From Salinisphaera hydrothermalis (GTDB taxonomy: Bacteria; Pseudomonadota; Gammaproteobacteria; Nevskiales; Salinisphaeraceae), in NCBI RefSeq assembly GCF_040361195.1, contig NZ_APNE01000004.1: a stretch of 64,000 bases of DNA. One strand, 5' to 3'. Below, piece after piece: positions 50,805 through 60,201 of this stretch (positions within the stretch are counted from its first letter, which is position 1; every line of letters starts with the position of its first letter). Below the pieces are notes generated by a model. It was not told the DNA's origin, did not search any database, and worked only from the letters and a program-made list of their open reading frames with translations. A program made the translations under genes and the position numbers.

Positions 50805-51761
50805 GTGGCTGCGGCCCAAGATGTCGACACCGCGAAACGCGAGACGCTGGATCGGTCGATTACCGATTATCTCGACCATCTGACCCACATCCGGCGGGCG
50901 TCGTCGCATACCGTCGCCGGCTATGCGCGCGATCTGGCGGCGGCGGCGGATGTGCTCGCTGGGCGCGGCATCGGCGACTGGAACCGTGTCACGCCGGCCG
51001 ATATGCGCGAGCTGCTGGCGGCCCGTCACCGCGGCGGCGCCAAGCCGACCAGCCTGGCGCGGCTGGCCTCGGCCGTACGCAGCTTTTATGTCTGGCGCAT
51101 GCGGCAGGGCCTGTCCGAGAGCAACCCGGCAGCCGACGTGCGGGCGCCCAAGAAGCCGGCACGCCTGCCGGAAACCATCGACGTTGACGATCTGGCCGCC
51201 ATGCTGGATGTGGTGCCCGCCGATACGCTCGAGAGTCGCGATCATGCCCTGCTCGAGATGTTCTATACCGCCGGTATTCGTCTGGCCGAGGCGGTGGGGC
51301 TGGACGTGACCGATCTCGATCTTGCGGCCGGCGAGGCCCGCGTGCTCGGCAAGGGCAATCGCCAGCGGACCGTGCCGGTCGGCTCGCGTGCGACGGCGGC
51401 GCTCGAGCGTTGGCTCGCCGAGCGCTCGAATCTGGCCGCGCCGGGGGAAACGGCGTTGTTCGTCTCGCAGCGCGGTACGCGGCTGTCGCGCTCCAGCGTG
51501 GCCGCGCGGATGGAACGCTGGGCGATCAGCCACGGCCTGCCGGTGCATCTGCATCCGCACAAACTGCGGCATTCCTTCGCCACCCATATGCTCGAATCCT
51601 CGGCCGACCTGCGCGCGGTGCAGGAGCTATTGGGCCACGCCAATATCTCCACCACGCAGATCTATACCCATCTGGATTTCTCGCATCTGGCCCGGGTCTA
51701 CGACGCGGCCCATCCACGGGCCCGCAGCGAAGCCGAGAGCGAGTCCGAGGACCGGAGTTAG
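50805..51761 (+). CDS. xerC: Tyrosine recombinase XerC
   Basis: Resolves chromosome dimers at dif together with XerD. An N-terminal SAM-like core-binding domain (~15-100) precedes the catalytic domain with Arg (TAGIRLAEA), Lys (GKGNRQR), His/Arg (HKLRHSFATHML), His (LLGHANISTTQIY) and the Tyr of IYTHLDF. The start is GTG at 50805, 14 bp after the DUF484 stop; longer frames read through DUF484 in another phase. The length is 318 residues, slightly extended at the acidic C-terminus. Confidence 0.95.
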   Translation: MAAAQDVDTAKRETLDRSITDYLDHLTHIRRASSHTVAGYARDLAAAADVLAGRGIGDWNRVTPADMRELLAARHRGGAKPTSLARLASAVRSFYVWRMRQGLSESNPAADVRAPKKPARLPETIDVDDLAAMLDVVPADTLESRDHALLEMFYTAGIRLAEAVGLDVTDLDLAAGEARVLGKGNRQRTVPVGSRATAALERWLAERSNLAAPGETALFVSQRGTRLSRSSVAARMERWAISHGLPVHLHPHKLRHSFATHMLESSADLRAVQELLGHANISTTQIYTHLDFSHLARVYDAAHPRARSEAESESEDRS

Positions 51762-51814
51762 GAGACCCCTTGTTTTAAAGCGGCGCTCAGCGCGACTTTC
51801 GGCTGGGTGACCAT

Positions 51815-51944
51815 GTCGGATTACGCTTCGCTAATCCGACCTACACGACCGGATGCATTGTCGATGGGGAAGTCGCTGGGCGGGAAGGACGGCAGAGCAC
51901 AAGCATCGATGTAGGTCGGCTTAGGCCGCAGGCCGTAAGCCGAC
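51815..51944. repeat. Two GTCGG-type hairpin repeats
   Basis: GTCGGATTA / TAATCCGAC at 51815-51840 and GTCGGCTTA / TAAGCCGAC at 51915-51944 are 9-bp perfect stems facing opposite ways, each flanked by ACCTAC/GTAGGT. This resembles intergenic palindromes common in proteobacteria. Together with a weaker third unit near 51985 they fill the 286-bp gap between xerC and the AraC gene. No gene seen in the gap. Confidence 0.6.
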
Positions 51945-52047
51945 AGGGCCGACCGCACCGCCTCTCGCGGATTGGCGTCGATGTCGAATTGCGCTTCGCT
52001 TACCGAACCTGCACGAATCGTCCGTCTTCAAGCCCTGAAACGGGCTC

Positions 52048-52986
52048 TTAGCCGACACGGCGTGCCGGCTCGTCCACTGCGGCCGCGCCGTCGTGTTCCG
52101 CCGCGGAAGACTGTCGGTACTCCCGCGGCGTCATGCCCGTGAGCCGCCGGAAATGGCGATTGAAGTTCGAGAGATTGCTGTAGCCGGCCATGAAGCACAC
52201 GTCGGCGACCGCATAGCGCGGATCGAGCAGCAGCCGGCAGGCATGATCGATGCGCAACCGGCGTACGAAGGCGATGAAGGTATCGCCCGTGGCCTGCTTG
52301 AAGAAGCGCGAGAAGGTCGACGGTGTCATGCCCTGCCAGCGCGCCACGGCGGTCATGCTGATATGCCGGTTGAAATGGCGGTGAACGTGCTGAAGGATCG
52401 CGTCTACCTGCTCCGAGCGGACCCCGGCATGGCGCAGATGATAATTCGGGCTGGTGAGCAGGCGGTACTCGATGCGCGATAGCCGGCCCAGCAGCTCGAT
52501 GAGCGAGGACACGCGAGCGACGTCATCCTGTTGGCCCATGGCTTCCAGTCGGCTGGCGGCGTCCTGGGTCGCGGCGCCCATGAACAGCACGCCCCGGCTG
52601 GAATCCTGAATCAGCGGCTCGACGCGACGAAGCTCCGGGCACAGCCGCATGAGCGATTCCAGCCATTCGCCCCGAAACTGCAGGACCACGTCGCGTCGCT
52701 CGATGACGTCGCTGCCGTGCCGCAGATCGCTGAACCAGGAATGCGGCAGATTGGGGCCCACCAGGACCAGATTGCCCGGCCCGAAACGCCCGGCGTAGTC
52801 GCCGACCATGTAATGGCCGGTGGAATGCCGGATCAGGTGCAGCTCGTATTCCGGATGAAAGTTCCACTTGGCCAGCGGCGAGGGAAAGCCGTGGGTATGC
52901 CAGTAGAAGCTCTGACGCGGGTCGTGGGTGATGTTCTCGTAGACCGGATCGCCGAGCTCGCCGGGATGCGGGTAGGGGCCGCTCAT
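52048..52986 (-). CDS. AraC-family transcriptional regulator
   Basis: A 312-residue regulator. The N-terminal cupin-like effector half has WHTHGFPSPLAKWNFHPEYELHLI and a DVVLQF strand. The C-terminal double HTH includes MTAVARWQGMTPSTFSRFFK and VADVCFMAGYSNLSNFNRHF, ending in the family TPREYRQ. It is divergent from the polyol operon, with ~295 bp between the starts, and is its likely activator. Effector presumably the transported polyol. Confidence 0.9.
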   Translation of the reverse strand: MSGPYPHPGELGDPVYENITHDPRQSFYWHTHGFPSPLAKWNFHPEYELHLIRHSTGHYMVGDYAGRFGPGNLVLVGPNLPHSWFSDLRHGSDVIERRDVVLQFRGEWLESLMRLCPELRRVEPLIQDSSRGVLFMGAATQDAASRLEAMGQQDDVARVSSLIELLGRLSRIEYRLLTSPNYHLRHAGVRSEQVDAILQHVHRHFNRHISMTAVARWQGMTPSTFSRFFKQATGDTFIAFVRRLRIDHACRLLLDPRYAVADVCFMAGYSNLSNFNRHFRRLTGMTPREYRQSSAAEHDGAAAVDEPARRVG

Positions 52987-53280
52987 CGTGCGCGCCGTAG
53001 CCGCGGTGACGCGGCCATTCTCGAGGCACCGGGGGCGCGAACGGTCGCCTGACGTGGGGTTTCACGTCCTGCTTTAGTCGTATCCATTGGTGTATCAAGC
53101 ATTTATCCGAACTCCGGCCGTGCGGCTAACTATGCATTCTTGCAGGATTATTGCTGAACAGGGGGTCAGGGCATGAAAAAAAGTACAGGTCGAACGCAAA
53201 ATCTGCTCTAGTTCAATCGCCAAGCGCCGCAGTAGCGTCGACGATAAAGCCGTACCCGGCCACGAAACTGAGGAGGCGCA

Positions 53281-54327
53281 ATGCAAGCCGAAGCGCTGGT
53301 GCTGGAACGACAGCACGAACTGTCCCTGCGAAAAATCGATCTGCCGGCCGAACTGGGCGCGCACGACGTGCGCGTACACGTACACACCGTCGGTATCTGC
53401 GGCAGCGATGTCCATTACTACACCCACGGGCGCATCGGCCCGTTCGTGGTCAACGAGCCGATGGTGCTCGGGCACGAGGCCTCGGGGACCATCACCGAGG
53501 TCGGCTCGGCGGTGACCGATCTGGCCGTCGGCGACCGGGTCTGCATGGAGCCGGGCATTCCGGACATGACCTCGCGCGCGGCCAAGCTCGGCGTCTACAA
53601 CGTCGATCCCGCGGTGCGCTTCTGGGCCACGCCGCCGATCCACGGCTGCCTCACGCCGGACGTGGTGCACCCCGCGGCCTTCACCTACAAGCTGCCGGAT
53701 AACGTGTCCTTCGCCGAGGGCGCGATGGTCGAGCCGCTGGCGATCGGCATGCAGGCCACGGTCAAGGCACGGATGACCCCGGGCGATGTCTGTGTTGTCA
53801 CCGGCGCCGGGCCCATCGGCCTGATGGTGGCGCTGTCGGCGCTGGCCGGCGGGGCGAGTGAGGTGATCGTCTCCGACCTGGTCGACGAAAAACTGCAGAT
53901 CGCGGCCGGCTACGACGGCATCACGACCGTCAACGTCGCGCGCGAATCGCTGACCGACAAGGTCGCCGCCCGTTGCGGCGCCGCCTGGGGCGCGGACGTG
54001 GTGTTCGAGGCCAGTGGTAGCCCGAAGGTCTACGACGACGCGCTGGCCTGCGTGCGTCCGGCCGGCACGCTGGTGTTGGTGGGGATGCCGGTAGAGCCGG
54101 TGACCTTCGACATCGTCGCCGCCCAGGCCAAGGAGATTTCGATCGAGACGGTGTTTCGCTACGCCAACGTCTACGACCGCACGATCGCGCTGCTCGCTTC
54201 GGGCAAGATCGACCTCAAGCCTTTGATTTCCGAAACATTCGATTTCGCCGACAGCGTCGCTGCCTTCGAGCGCGCCGCCAGAGGCGAGCCAACCGACGTC
54301 AAGCTTCAGATCCTGCTGGATAAATAA
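53281..54327 (+). CDS. Zinc-dependent polyol dehydrogenase (sorbitol/xylitol type)
   Basis: A 348-residue medium-chain dehydrogenase. The catalytic zinc ligands are in GICGSDVHYY (Cys) and GHEASG (His, Glu), and the NAD motif is GAGPIGLM. Where the family usually has a structural zinc loop with four cysteines, this protein reads EPGIPDMTSRAAKLGVYNVD, with none, so the structural zinc is lost. VRFWATPPIHG is typical of sorbitol/xylitol dehydrogenases. It is first gene of the polyol operon, starting ~295 bp from the divergent AraC gene. Confidence 0.88.
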   Translation: MQAEALVLERQHELSLRKIDLPAELGAHDVRVHVHTVGICGSDVHYYTHGRIGPFVVNEPMVLGHEASGTITEVGSAVTDLAVGDRVCMEPGIPDMTSRAAKLGVYNVDPAVRFWATPPIHGCLTPDVVHPAAFTYKLPDNVSFAEGAMVEPLAIGMQATVKARMTPGDVCVVTGAGPIGLMVALSALAGGASEVIVSDLVDEKLQIAAGYDGITTVNVARESLTDKVAARCGAAWGADVVFEASGSPKVYDDALACVRPAGTLVLVGMPVEPVTFDIVAAQAKEISIETVFRYANVYDRTIALLASGKIDLKPLISETFDFADSVAAFERAARGEPTDVKLQILLDK

Positions 54328-54349
54328 AACACCCGAGGAGGGCCGGATC

Positions 54350-55786
54350 ATGACTACTCATCACTCACGCCGCGATATTCTCAAGGGGCTGGGTGGCGCT
54401 GCGGCGCTGACCACGCTGGGCGCGGGCTCCTTGCGGACCGCGCTTGCCCAGACCATGGCCGACGACAAGACCTGGAAACAGGCCAGTGGCACGACCATTC
54501 AGTTCATCTCCGAGAACACGCCGCCGACGACCGCGATCGCGGCCAATCTCGAGCCGTTCAAGAAGCTCACCGGGATCGACGTCAAGATCACGCAGCTCGA
54601 GCTCGGCGATCTGGTCAAGAAGGTCGCGCTCGACTTCGGTTCCGGTCGCAGCGCCTATGACGTGATCTATGCCGATCCGTATCAGGTGGTCGCGCCCTAT
54701 CATCAGGGCCTGCTGGATCTGAACACGCTCAACGGCAAGAACGGATTGCCGGCGGTGCCCAAGGGGATCGGCGACTTTATCCCGACCCAGCTCGGCGCGG
54801 CCGGTTATTTCGGCAACCGCAAGGAACTCTACGCGCTGCCGTATGACTGCCCGACCATGATCTGGATCTATCGCAAGGACTTGTTCGACAAGTACCACGA
54901 TCAGATGAAGAAGGATCTCGGCTTCGACCCGACGCCGTCGGACAAGATCACCTGGGAGCAGTACTACCAGATCGCGAAGTGGTTCAACGGCGATCACGTC
55001 AAGGAAGTGAAGTACGGCACGGGCCATCAGGCCAAGCAGTACGACTCGCTCATGTGCGACTTCTCCAACGTACTGATGGCTTACGGCGGCGAATACTTCA
55101 AAAACGGTGACGAGGTCGGTCTCCTTGGTACCGCCAAGCCGGGCCCGTCCACGCTCGACCAGCCGGCCGCTATCGAGGCGGCCACGTTCTACCAGAAGCT
55201 GCTCAAGATCGCCGATCCGGGCAGCACCAGCTGGGACTGGACCGGCGTTGCCAACGCGTTCCAGAACGACCGCTTCGCGATGATGCCGGAATGGCACGAG
55301 TTCGCCGGTTCGCTGGAATCCGGCAAGCTCAAGGGCAAGGTCGGCTATGCGCCGCTGCCCACGGGGCCGAAGCGCAGCGCCAATCTGTATGGTGGCACCG
55401 GTATTGGCATCAACGGCAATGCCACCGGCAAGCAGAAAGCGGCGGCCTGGCTGTTCGTGGTGTGGGCGACTTCGCCGCAGACCCAGCTCGCCGGCCTCAA
55501 GAGCAAGACTGGCGGCGGCACGCCGACCCGTACGTCGGTCTACAACATGCCCGAGGTGAAAAAAGCCAGCCATCCGCCGACCGACATGCCCAACATGCTC
55601 ACGGCCGACACCATGCAGATCGCCTGGGATAAGGATCACATCGGCCTGCGTCCGAAGATTCCGGCGTGGAACCAGGCGGATACGGCGGTGTTCACCGAGC
55701 TGTCGAAGATGCTGGCCGGCCAGCAGTCGCCCGAGCAGACGATGAAGACGGCCAAGCAGAAGATCGACTCGGCCACGGGCGCGTAA
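54350..55786 (+). CDS. ABC transporter sugar/polyol-binding protein
   Basis: A 478-residue periplasmic solute-binding protein of family 1. The N-terminus SRRDILKGLGG has the twin-arginine motif, so export may use Tat. The mature part starts after TALAQT and has family-1 features (FISENTPPTTAIAANLEPFK, DVIYADPYQV, NGLPAVPKG). It lies between the dehydrogenase and the permeases. Substrate inferred as a sugar alcohol from the operon. Confidence 0.92.
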   Translation: MTTHHSRRDILKGLGGAAALTTLGAGSLRTALAQTMADDKTWKQASGTTIQFISENTPPTTAIAANLEPFKKLTGIDVKITQLELGDLVKKVALDFGSGRSAYDVIYADPYQVVAPYHQGLLDLNTLNGKNGLPAVPKGIGDFIPTQLGAAGYFGNRKELYALPYDCPTMIWIYRKDLFDKYHDQMKKDLGFDPTPSDKITWEQYYQIAKWFNGDHVKEVKYGTGHQAKQYDSLMCDFSNVLMAYGGEYFKNGDEVGLLGTAKPGPSTLDQPAAIEAATFYQKLLKIADPGSTSWDWTGVANAFQNDRFAMMPEWHEFAGSLESGKLKGKVGYAPLPTGPKRSANLYGGTGIGINGNATGKQKAAAWLFVVWATSPQTQLAGLKSKTGGGTPTRTSVYNMPEVKKASHPPTDMPNMLTADTMQIAWDKDHIGLRPKIPAWNQADTAVFTELSKMLAGQQSPEQTMKTAKQKIDSATGA

Positions 55787-55791
55787 TAACC

Positions 55792-56679
55792 ATGGCAGGT
55801 AACGCGCGCCGCGGCGGGCAGGGGTTCGAGCTGGCGATGATGTCGCCAGCTCTGATCCTGCTCGCGGCGATCTCGTTCATCCCGTTGTTCACCATGATCT
55901 GGATGAGCCTGAGCAAGGTCGGGCTCATCGGTGGGCTGTCGTTCGACTTTATCGGCCTGGATAACTGGCGGCACCTGTTCACCGATCCGGATATCGGCTC
56001 GAGCTGGATTCTGAGCCTCATCTATTTCGCGGCCACGGTGGGCGCGGAGATGGTTCTCGGCACGTTGATGGCGCTGCTTATCCACAGCCTGATCAAGGGC
56101 CGCAACTTCGTGCTCTCGCTGGTGCTGATCCCGATGTTCATCGCGCCGATCATCGTCGGGCTGCTGGGGCGCTTCCTGCTCGATCCGAGCTTCGGCCTGT
56201 ATTCGTGGTTCCTGTCCGCGACCGGGCTGTACGACGGCAACATTCTGGGCTCGGTGGGCCCGGCGTTGGCGGCGGTGATCGCGCTGGATATCTGGGAATG
56301 GTCACCGCTGGTCGCGCTTATCGTGCTGGCCGGACTGACGGCCGTGCCGACCGATATCCTCGAAGCCGCCGAGGTCGACGGCGCGAGCTATCGGCACAAG
56401 CTGGTGTCGATCATCCTGCCGTCGATTCTGCCGATCCTGCTGGTGGCGTTGCTGATTCGCGCGATGGATGCGATCCGTTTCTTCGCGATCATCTTCATCA
56501 CCACCAACGGCGGCCCGGCGGATTCGACCAAGATCATTCCGATCCGGCTGTACGACATCGCCTTCCGCTTCTTCGACCTGGGCTATGCCTCGGCCGTGGG
56601 CCTGACCATGCTCGTGTTTTCGATCGTGATCGCCACCGTGTTCGTGCGCGTGCTGCAACGCAAGGAGGCTGTCGTATGA
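55792..56679 (+). CDS. ABC transporter permease 1 (sugar/polyol)
   Basis: A 295-residue MalF-type permease with six membrane helices and the coupling-helix EAA motif at EAAEVDGASYRHKLVSIILP. ATG at 55792 follows the binding-protein stop by 5 bp; longer frames start inside that gene in another phase. It shares ATGA with permease 2. Confidence 0.93.
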   Translation: MAGNARRGGQGFELAMMSPALILLAAISFIPLFTMIWMSLSKVGLIGGLSFDFIGLDNWRHLFTDPDIGSSWILSLIYFAATVGAEMVLGTLMALLIHSLIKGRNFVLSLVLIPMFIAPIIVGLLGRFLLDPSFGLYSWFLSATGLYDGNILGSVGPALAAVIALDIWEWSPLVALIVLAGLTAVPTDILEAAEVDGASYRHKLVSIILPSILPILLVALLIRAMDAIRFFAIIFITTNGGPADSTKIIPIRLYDIAFRFFDLGYASAVGLTMLVFSIVIATVFVRVLQRKEAVV

Positions 56680-57506
56680 ATACACGCGGCCATCCCGTCA
56701 GCACGACCGCCCGTTGGGTCCTGATTGCGCTGATGCTGGCCTGGACGCTGGTGCCGATCGTCTGGATGGTGCTGTCGTCGTTCAAGCCGACCAACGCGAT
56801 CACCGCCTATCCGCCCAAGTTGTTCTTTTCGCCGACGTTCGAGCATTACCACGCGTTGTTCTCGGGCGGGAACAACCTGTGGAACAACGTCGTCAACAGC
56901 CTGATCGCGACCGGCGTGTCCACGCTGATTGCCGTGGTGCTGGGTTCGGCCGCGGGCTATGGCCTGTCGCGTATTCAGATTCGCGGCAAGGATCATCTGG
57001 CGTTCTGGATCATCAGCACGCGCATGGCGCCGATCGCGGCCGTGATCGTGCCGTTGTATCTGATGTTTCGATACTTGCACATGCTGGATAGCTACAGCGG
57101 CCTGATCGTGGCGTATCTCAGCTTTAACCTGCCGTTTGCCATCTGGCTGATGACGGCGTTTTTCGACGATCTCCCACGCGACCTGGAAGAAGCGGCCCAC
57201 ATCGACGGCGCTACCAAGTGGCAAGTGTTCTGGCATGTCGCGCTGCCGCTGATGAAACCGGGCATCGCGACGACCACGATCCTGTGCTTCATCTTCGCCT
57301 GGAACGACTATGCGTTCGCCGCGACCTTCGCCGGCCCGAGCACGCAGACCATCCCGATCGCCGCCGCTCAGCTGCTCACGCAGACCGGCATCGACTGGGG
57401 CAAGCTGCTGGCCATCGGCACCGTCGTCGTTTGCCCGATGGCGGTATTCGGCCTGCTGGTCAAACGCTGGCTCGTCACCGGGCTGACGCTGGGGGCGGTC
57501 AAATAG
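56676..57506 (+). CDS. ABC transporter permease 2 (sugar/polyol)
   Basis: A 276-residue MalG-type permease with six helices and the EAA motif in EEAAHIDGATKWQVFWHVALP. ATG at 56676 overlaps the permease 1 stop and has AAGGAGG upstream. The C-terminus GLTLGAVK is typical for polyol permeases of the SmoG/MtlG type. Downstream, a 352-bp repeat-filled gap separates it from the SDR gene. Confidence 0.93.
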   Translation: MNTRGHPVSTTARWVLIALMLAWTLVPIVWMVLSSFKPTNAITAYPPKLFFSPTFEHYHALFSGGNNLWNNVVNSLIATGVSTLIAVVLGSAAGYGLSRIQIRGKDHLAFWIISTRMAPIAAVIVPLYLMFRYLHMLDSYSGLIVAYLSFNLPFAIWLMTAFFDDLPRDLEEAAHIDGATKWQVFWHVALPLMKPGIATTTILCFIFAWNDYAFAATFAGPSTQTIPIAAAQLLTQTGIDWGKLLAIGTVVVCPMAVFGLLVKRWLVTGLTLGAVK

Positions 57507-57530
57507 GTTTTGTAGGGCGTTCGTTTCGAG

Positions 57531-57818
57531 TCCGCAAATGAACGCGAATGGGCGCGAATGAAGACAACGAATACAGACAGAAGGCATCTCTCCGCAGGTT
57601 GCACAGATTTCGCAGATTCAAGACAGATCGTTTGTTATTTCGATTCCGGTTGTGTCGCTGGGAACCACCCCGGCTGCGATAGCGGCAACGACTCTCATGC
57701 AGCAGACGTCTCCGCGCCAATCTGTTTATATCTGTGAAATCTGCGGATAAACGTCTGGATTAGATCCGCGGACAACGGTCTTCGCTTTCATTCGCGCTAA
57801 TTCGCGTTTATTTGCGGA
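57531..57818 (+). repeat. Nested-palindrome repeat, copy A
   Basis: A 288-bp element. The ends TCCGCAAATGAACGCGAAT and ATTCGCGTTTATTTGCGGA pair at 18 of 19 positions; inside, CTCCGCAGGTTGCACAGATT and AATCTGTTTATATCTGTGAA begin a second imperfect pair. The centre is an unpaired GC-rich segment. It shares extended similarity and orientation with copy B at 58667. It fills the gap between permease 2 and the SDR gene. No gene inside. Confidence 0.7.
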
Positions 57819-57858
57819 CTAAAATCAAAAGCGGCAAAGCCCGCAAGAGGAGTAATCC

Positions 57859-58626
57859 ATGACAGTGATGTCCAAATTCGACCTGACCGGCAAGGTGGCG
57901 GTGGTCACCGGCGGCAACGGCGGGATTGGCGAGGCCCTGGCCCATGCGCTGGCCGAGGCGGGTGCGGCAGTCGCCATCGTCGCGCGACGCGTGGACAAGG
58001 CAGAAACCGTGGCTGCGGCCATTCGCGAGGCCGGCGGCCAGGCCATGGCGGTGGGCGCCGACGTGACCGACGTCGATGCCATCGAGCCGATGCTGGATTC
58101 GATCGAATCCGAGCTCGGCCCGATCGATATCTTCGTCAACAACGCCGGCACCTGCGAGCACAAACCCGCGCTGGACGTCACGCCCGAGGGCTGGCGCCAG
58201 ATTTTCGATGTCAACGTGCATGGCCTGTGGAACTGCTGCCAGGCCGTCGGGCGCCGCATGGCCCAACGCGGCTCGGGCAACATCATCAACGTGGGGTCGA
58301 TCTCGGCCGAGATCGTCAACCGCCCGCAGATGCAGCCGGCTTACAACGCGTCCAAGGCCGCCGTGCACCAGCTCACCAAATCGCTCGCGGCCGAATGGGC
58401 GCCGAGCGGCATCCGCGTGAACGCCATCGCGCCGGGCTATGTCGGCACCGAAATGGCCGAGGTCGACAATCCCAAGTTCAAGCCTTACTGGATCGACGAT
58501 GCGCCCATGCAGCGCGCCGCCACGCCCGAAGAACTGGGCCCGTCGATCGTCTATCTCGCCAGCGAGGCGTCCAGCTTCATGACCGGCTCGATCCTCAAGA
58601 TCGATGGCGGTTATACGCTCTGGTAG
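57859..58626 (+). CDS. Short-chain polyol dehydrogenase/ketose reductase
   Basis: A 255-residue SDR enzyme. TGGNGGIG is the cofactor loop, NNAG the stabilising motif, NVGSISA the catalytic Ser, and YNASK the Tyr-Lys pair. It ends KIDGGYTLW. Enzymes of this shape oxidise polyols such as mannitol, arabitol or xylitol or reduce the ketose. AAGAGGAG precedes the ATG. It lies between two direct copies of a repeat, separating it from the other operon genes. Confidence 0.9.
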   Translation: MTVMSKFDLTGKVAVVTGGNGGIGEALAHALAEAGAAVAIVARRVDKAETVAAAIREAGGQAMAVGADVTDVDAIEPMLDSIESELGPIDIFVNNAGTCEHKPALDVTPEGWRQIFDVNVHGLWNCCQAVGRRMAQRGSGNIINVGSISAEIVNRPQMQPAYNASKAAVHQLTKSLAAEWAPSGIRVNAIAPGYVGTEMAEVDNPKFKPYWIDDAPMQRAATPEELGPSIVYLASEASSFMTGSILKIDGGYTLW

Positions 58627-58666
58627 GCGGCCGAACCTCGGACGGGCGAGTCAGGAAGAAGGCTTG

Positions 58667-58925
58667 TCCGCAGATCGACGCAGATGCACGCAGATCGAAT
58701 ACAGACATAAAGCACTCATCCGCAGATTACACAGATTTCGCAGATTTGAAGACAAGAGGTTAGGGCGGTATCGATTCTGAGTTTCCCGCTCGGACCTACG
58801 CCGGCCGCGGTGGCAGCGATGCCTCCGCCCCGGCCGGTTAGCGCCAGACCCATCTGCGTAAATCTGCGTCGATCTGCGGATAAAAATGCCTGTATTCATT
58901 CGCACGAGCGAAACTGATTGGCGGA
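58667..58925 (+). repeat. Nested-palindrome repeat, copy B
   Basis: A ~259-bp element related to copy A at 57531. TCCGCAGATCGACGCAGAT and ATCTGCGTCGATCTGCGGA (58862-58880) are a perfect 19-bp inverted repeat. Shared internal blocks include CGAATACAGACA and CACAGATTTCGCAGATT, in the same orientation as in copy A. It fills the 323-bp gap between the SDR gene and the ABC ATPase gene. No gene inside. Confidence 0.7.
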
Positions 58926-58949
58926 CAAAGAGCTAAAGAGGAAAGACCC

Positions 58950-60062
58950 ATGGCAGTCGTAGAAATCAGCAAAGTCGGCAAGCAATACCCGGGCTCGGAC
59001 GACCTGGCGGTCAAGGACTTCAATCTCGTGACCGAAGACGGCGAATTCGTCGTCCTGGTCGGCCCCTCGGGCTGTGGCAAGACCACCACCATGCGCATGA
59101 TCGCCGGCCTGGAAGAACACACCCAGGGCGCGATCAAGATCGGCGGGCGCGACGTCACCGGCGTGGCGCCGAAAGACCGCGACATCGCCATGGTCTTCCA
59201 GAGCTATGCCCTGTACCCGCACATGACCGTGCGCGACAACATGGCGTTCTCGCTCAAGCTCAAGAAATACGACAAGGCCGACATCAAGAAACGCGTCGAC
59301 GAAGCCGCCGAAGTGCTGGGCATTACCGCCTTGCTGGAGCGCAAACCGCGGGCCCTGTCCGGCGGTCAGCGCCAGCGTGTCGCGCTCGGGCGTGCCATCG
59401 TGCGCCAGCCGCAGGTCTTTCTCATGGACGAACCGCTGTCCAACCTCGACGCCAAGCTGCGCGTCGACATGCGGGCCGAGATCGTCAAACTGCATCGCAA
59501 GCTGGGCGTCACCACCTTCTACGTCACCCACGACCAGACCGAAGCCATGACCATGGGCCAGCGGATCGCGGTGATGAAGGACGGCATCGTCCAGCAGATC
59601 GACAGCCCCAACAATCTCTACGAGAAGCCGGCGAATGAATTCGTGGCCGGCTTCATCGGTACGCCGTCGATGAATTTCGTCGACGCCAATATCAGTGACA
59701 ACCGCCTCAGCGGTCAGGATTTTGGCCTGGCTCTGGACGAGCCGCGGCGCGAGGCCGTGGCCGGTCGCGGCCGCGTGCGGGTCGGCATCCGCCCGGAGCA
59801 TCTGCATCTGGCGACCGGCGACGACCGCACCTGTCGGATGTACGGCAAGGTCGAAGTGGTCGAGCCGTTGGGTTCGCTCACCATGATCCAGGCCAAGGTG
59901 GGCGAGCGCACACTCACGGCCCAGATCGAGCCGCACCAGCAGGTGTCGATGGGCGATCACGTCACGCTGACGTGTGCGCCCGACAAGCTGTATCTGTTCG
60001 ATCCGGAATCTGGCGACGCGCTGATTGGTATCGACAATAGCCAGCACGATCAGGCGGCCTAA
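58950..60062 (+). CDS. ABC transporter ATP-binding protein (MalK/UgpC type)
   Basis: A 370-residue ATPase that powers the sugar/polyol importer. Walker A GPSGCGKTT is near residue 37, signature LSGGQRQRVALGRA near 135, Walker B VFLMDEPLSNLD, and the H-loop TFYVTHDQTEAMTM. The C-terminal third is the MalK-type OB/TOBE regulatory domain (RVRVGIRPEHLHL). Family members can serve several CUT1 importers; here it lies at the end of the polyol operon after the second repeat. Confidence 0.95.
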   Translation: MAVVEISKVGKQYPGSDDLAVKDFNLVTEDGEFVVLVGPSGCGKTTTMRMIAGLEEHTQGAIKIGGRDVTGVAPKDRDIAMVFQSYALYPHMTVRDNMAFSLKLKKYDKADIKKRVDEAAEVLGITALLERKPRALSGGQRQRVALGRAIVRQPQVFLMDEPLSNLDAKLRVDMRAEIVKLHRKLGVTTFYVTHDQTEAMTMGQRIAVMKDGIVQQIDSPNNLYEKPANEFVAGFIGTPSMNFVDANISDNRLSGQDFGLALDEPRREAVAGRGRVRVGIRPEHLHLATGDDRTCRMYGKVEVVEPLGSLTMIQAKVGERTLTAQIEPHQQVSMGDHVTLTCAPDKLYLFDPESGDALIGIDNSQHDQAA

Positions 60063-60201
60063 CAGGCTCGATCCCCGCTTGTTCAACGCCCGGCACGGCG
60101 GTGGCTGAACCGTGGCCGAACCGTGGCGTCGCCGTCGTGCTTGAATCGGGTCACGCCTGGCCCCACAACCGTGTTCACGTGACACAACGCGGGGTGACCC
60201 G

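Noticed and set aside
51762..52047. Repeated GTCGG palindromes as a possible CRISPR or dif site
   Set aside because: The units differ in sequence, face different ways and lack regular spacers; no dif-like 28-mer is seen beside xerC.
53160..53215. 12-codon frame MKKSTGRTQNLL upstream of the polyol operon
   Set aside because: Too short to judge; no run of regulatory codons or attenuator hairpin is visible, so a leader peptide cannot be supported.
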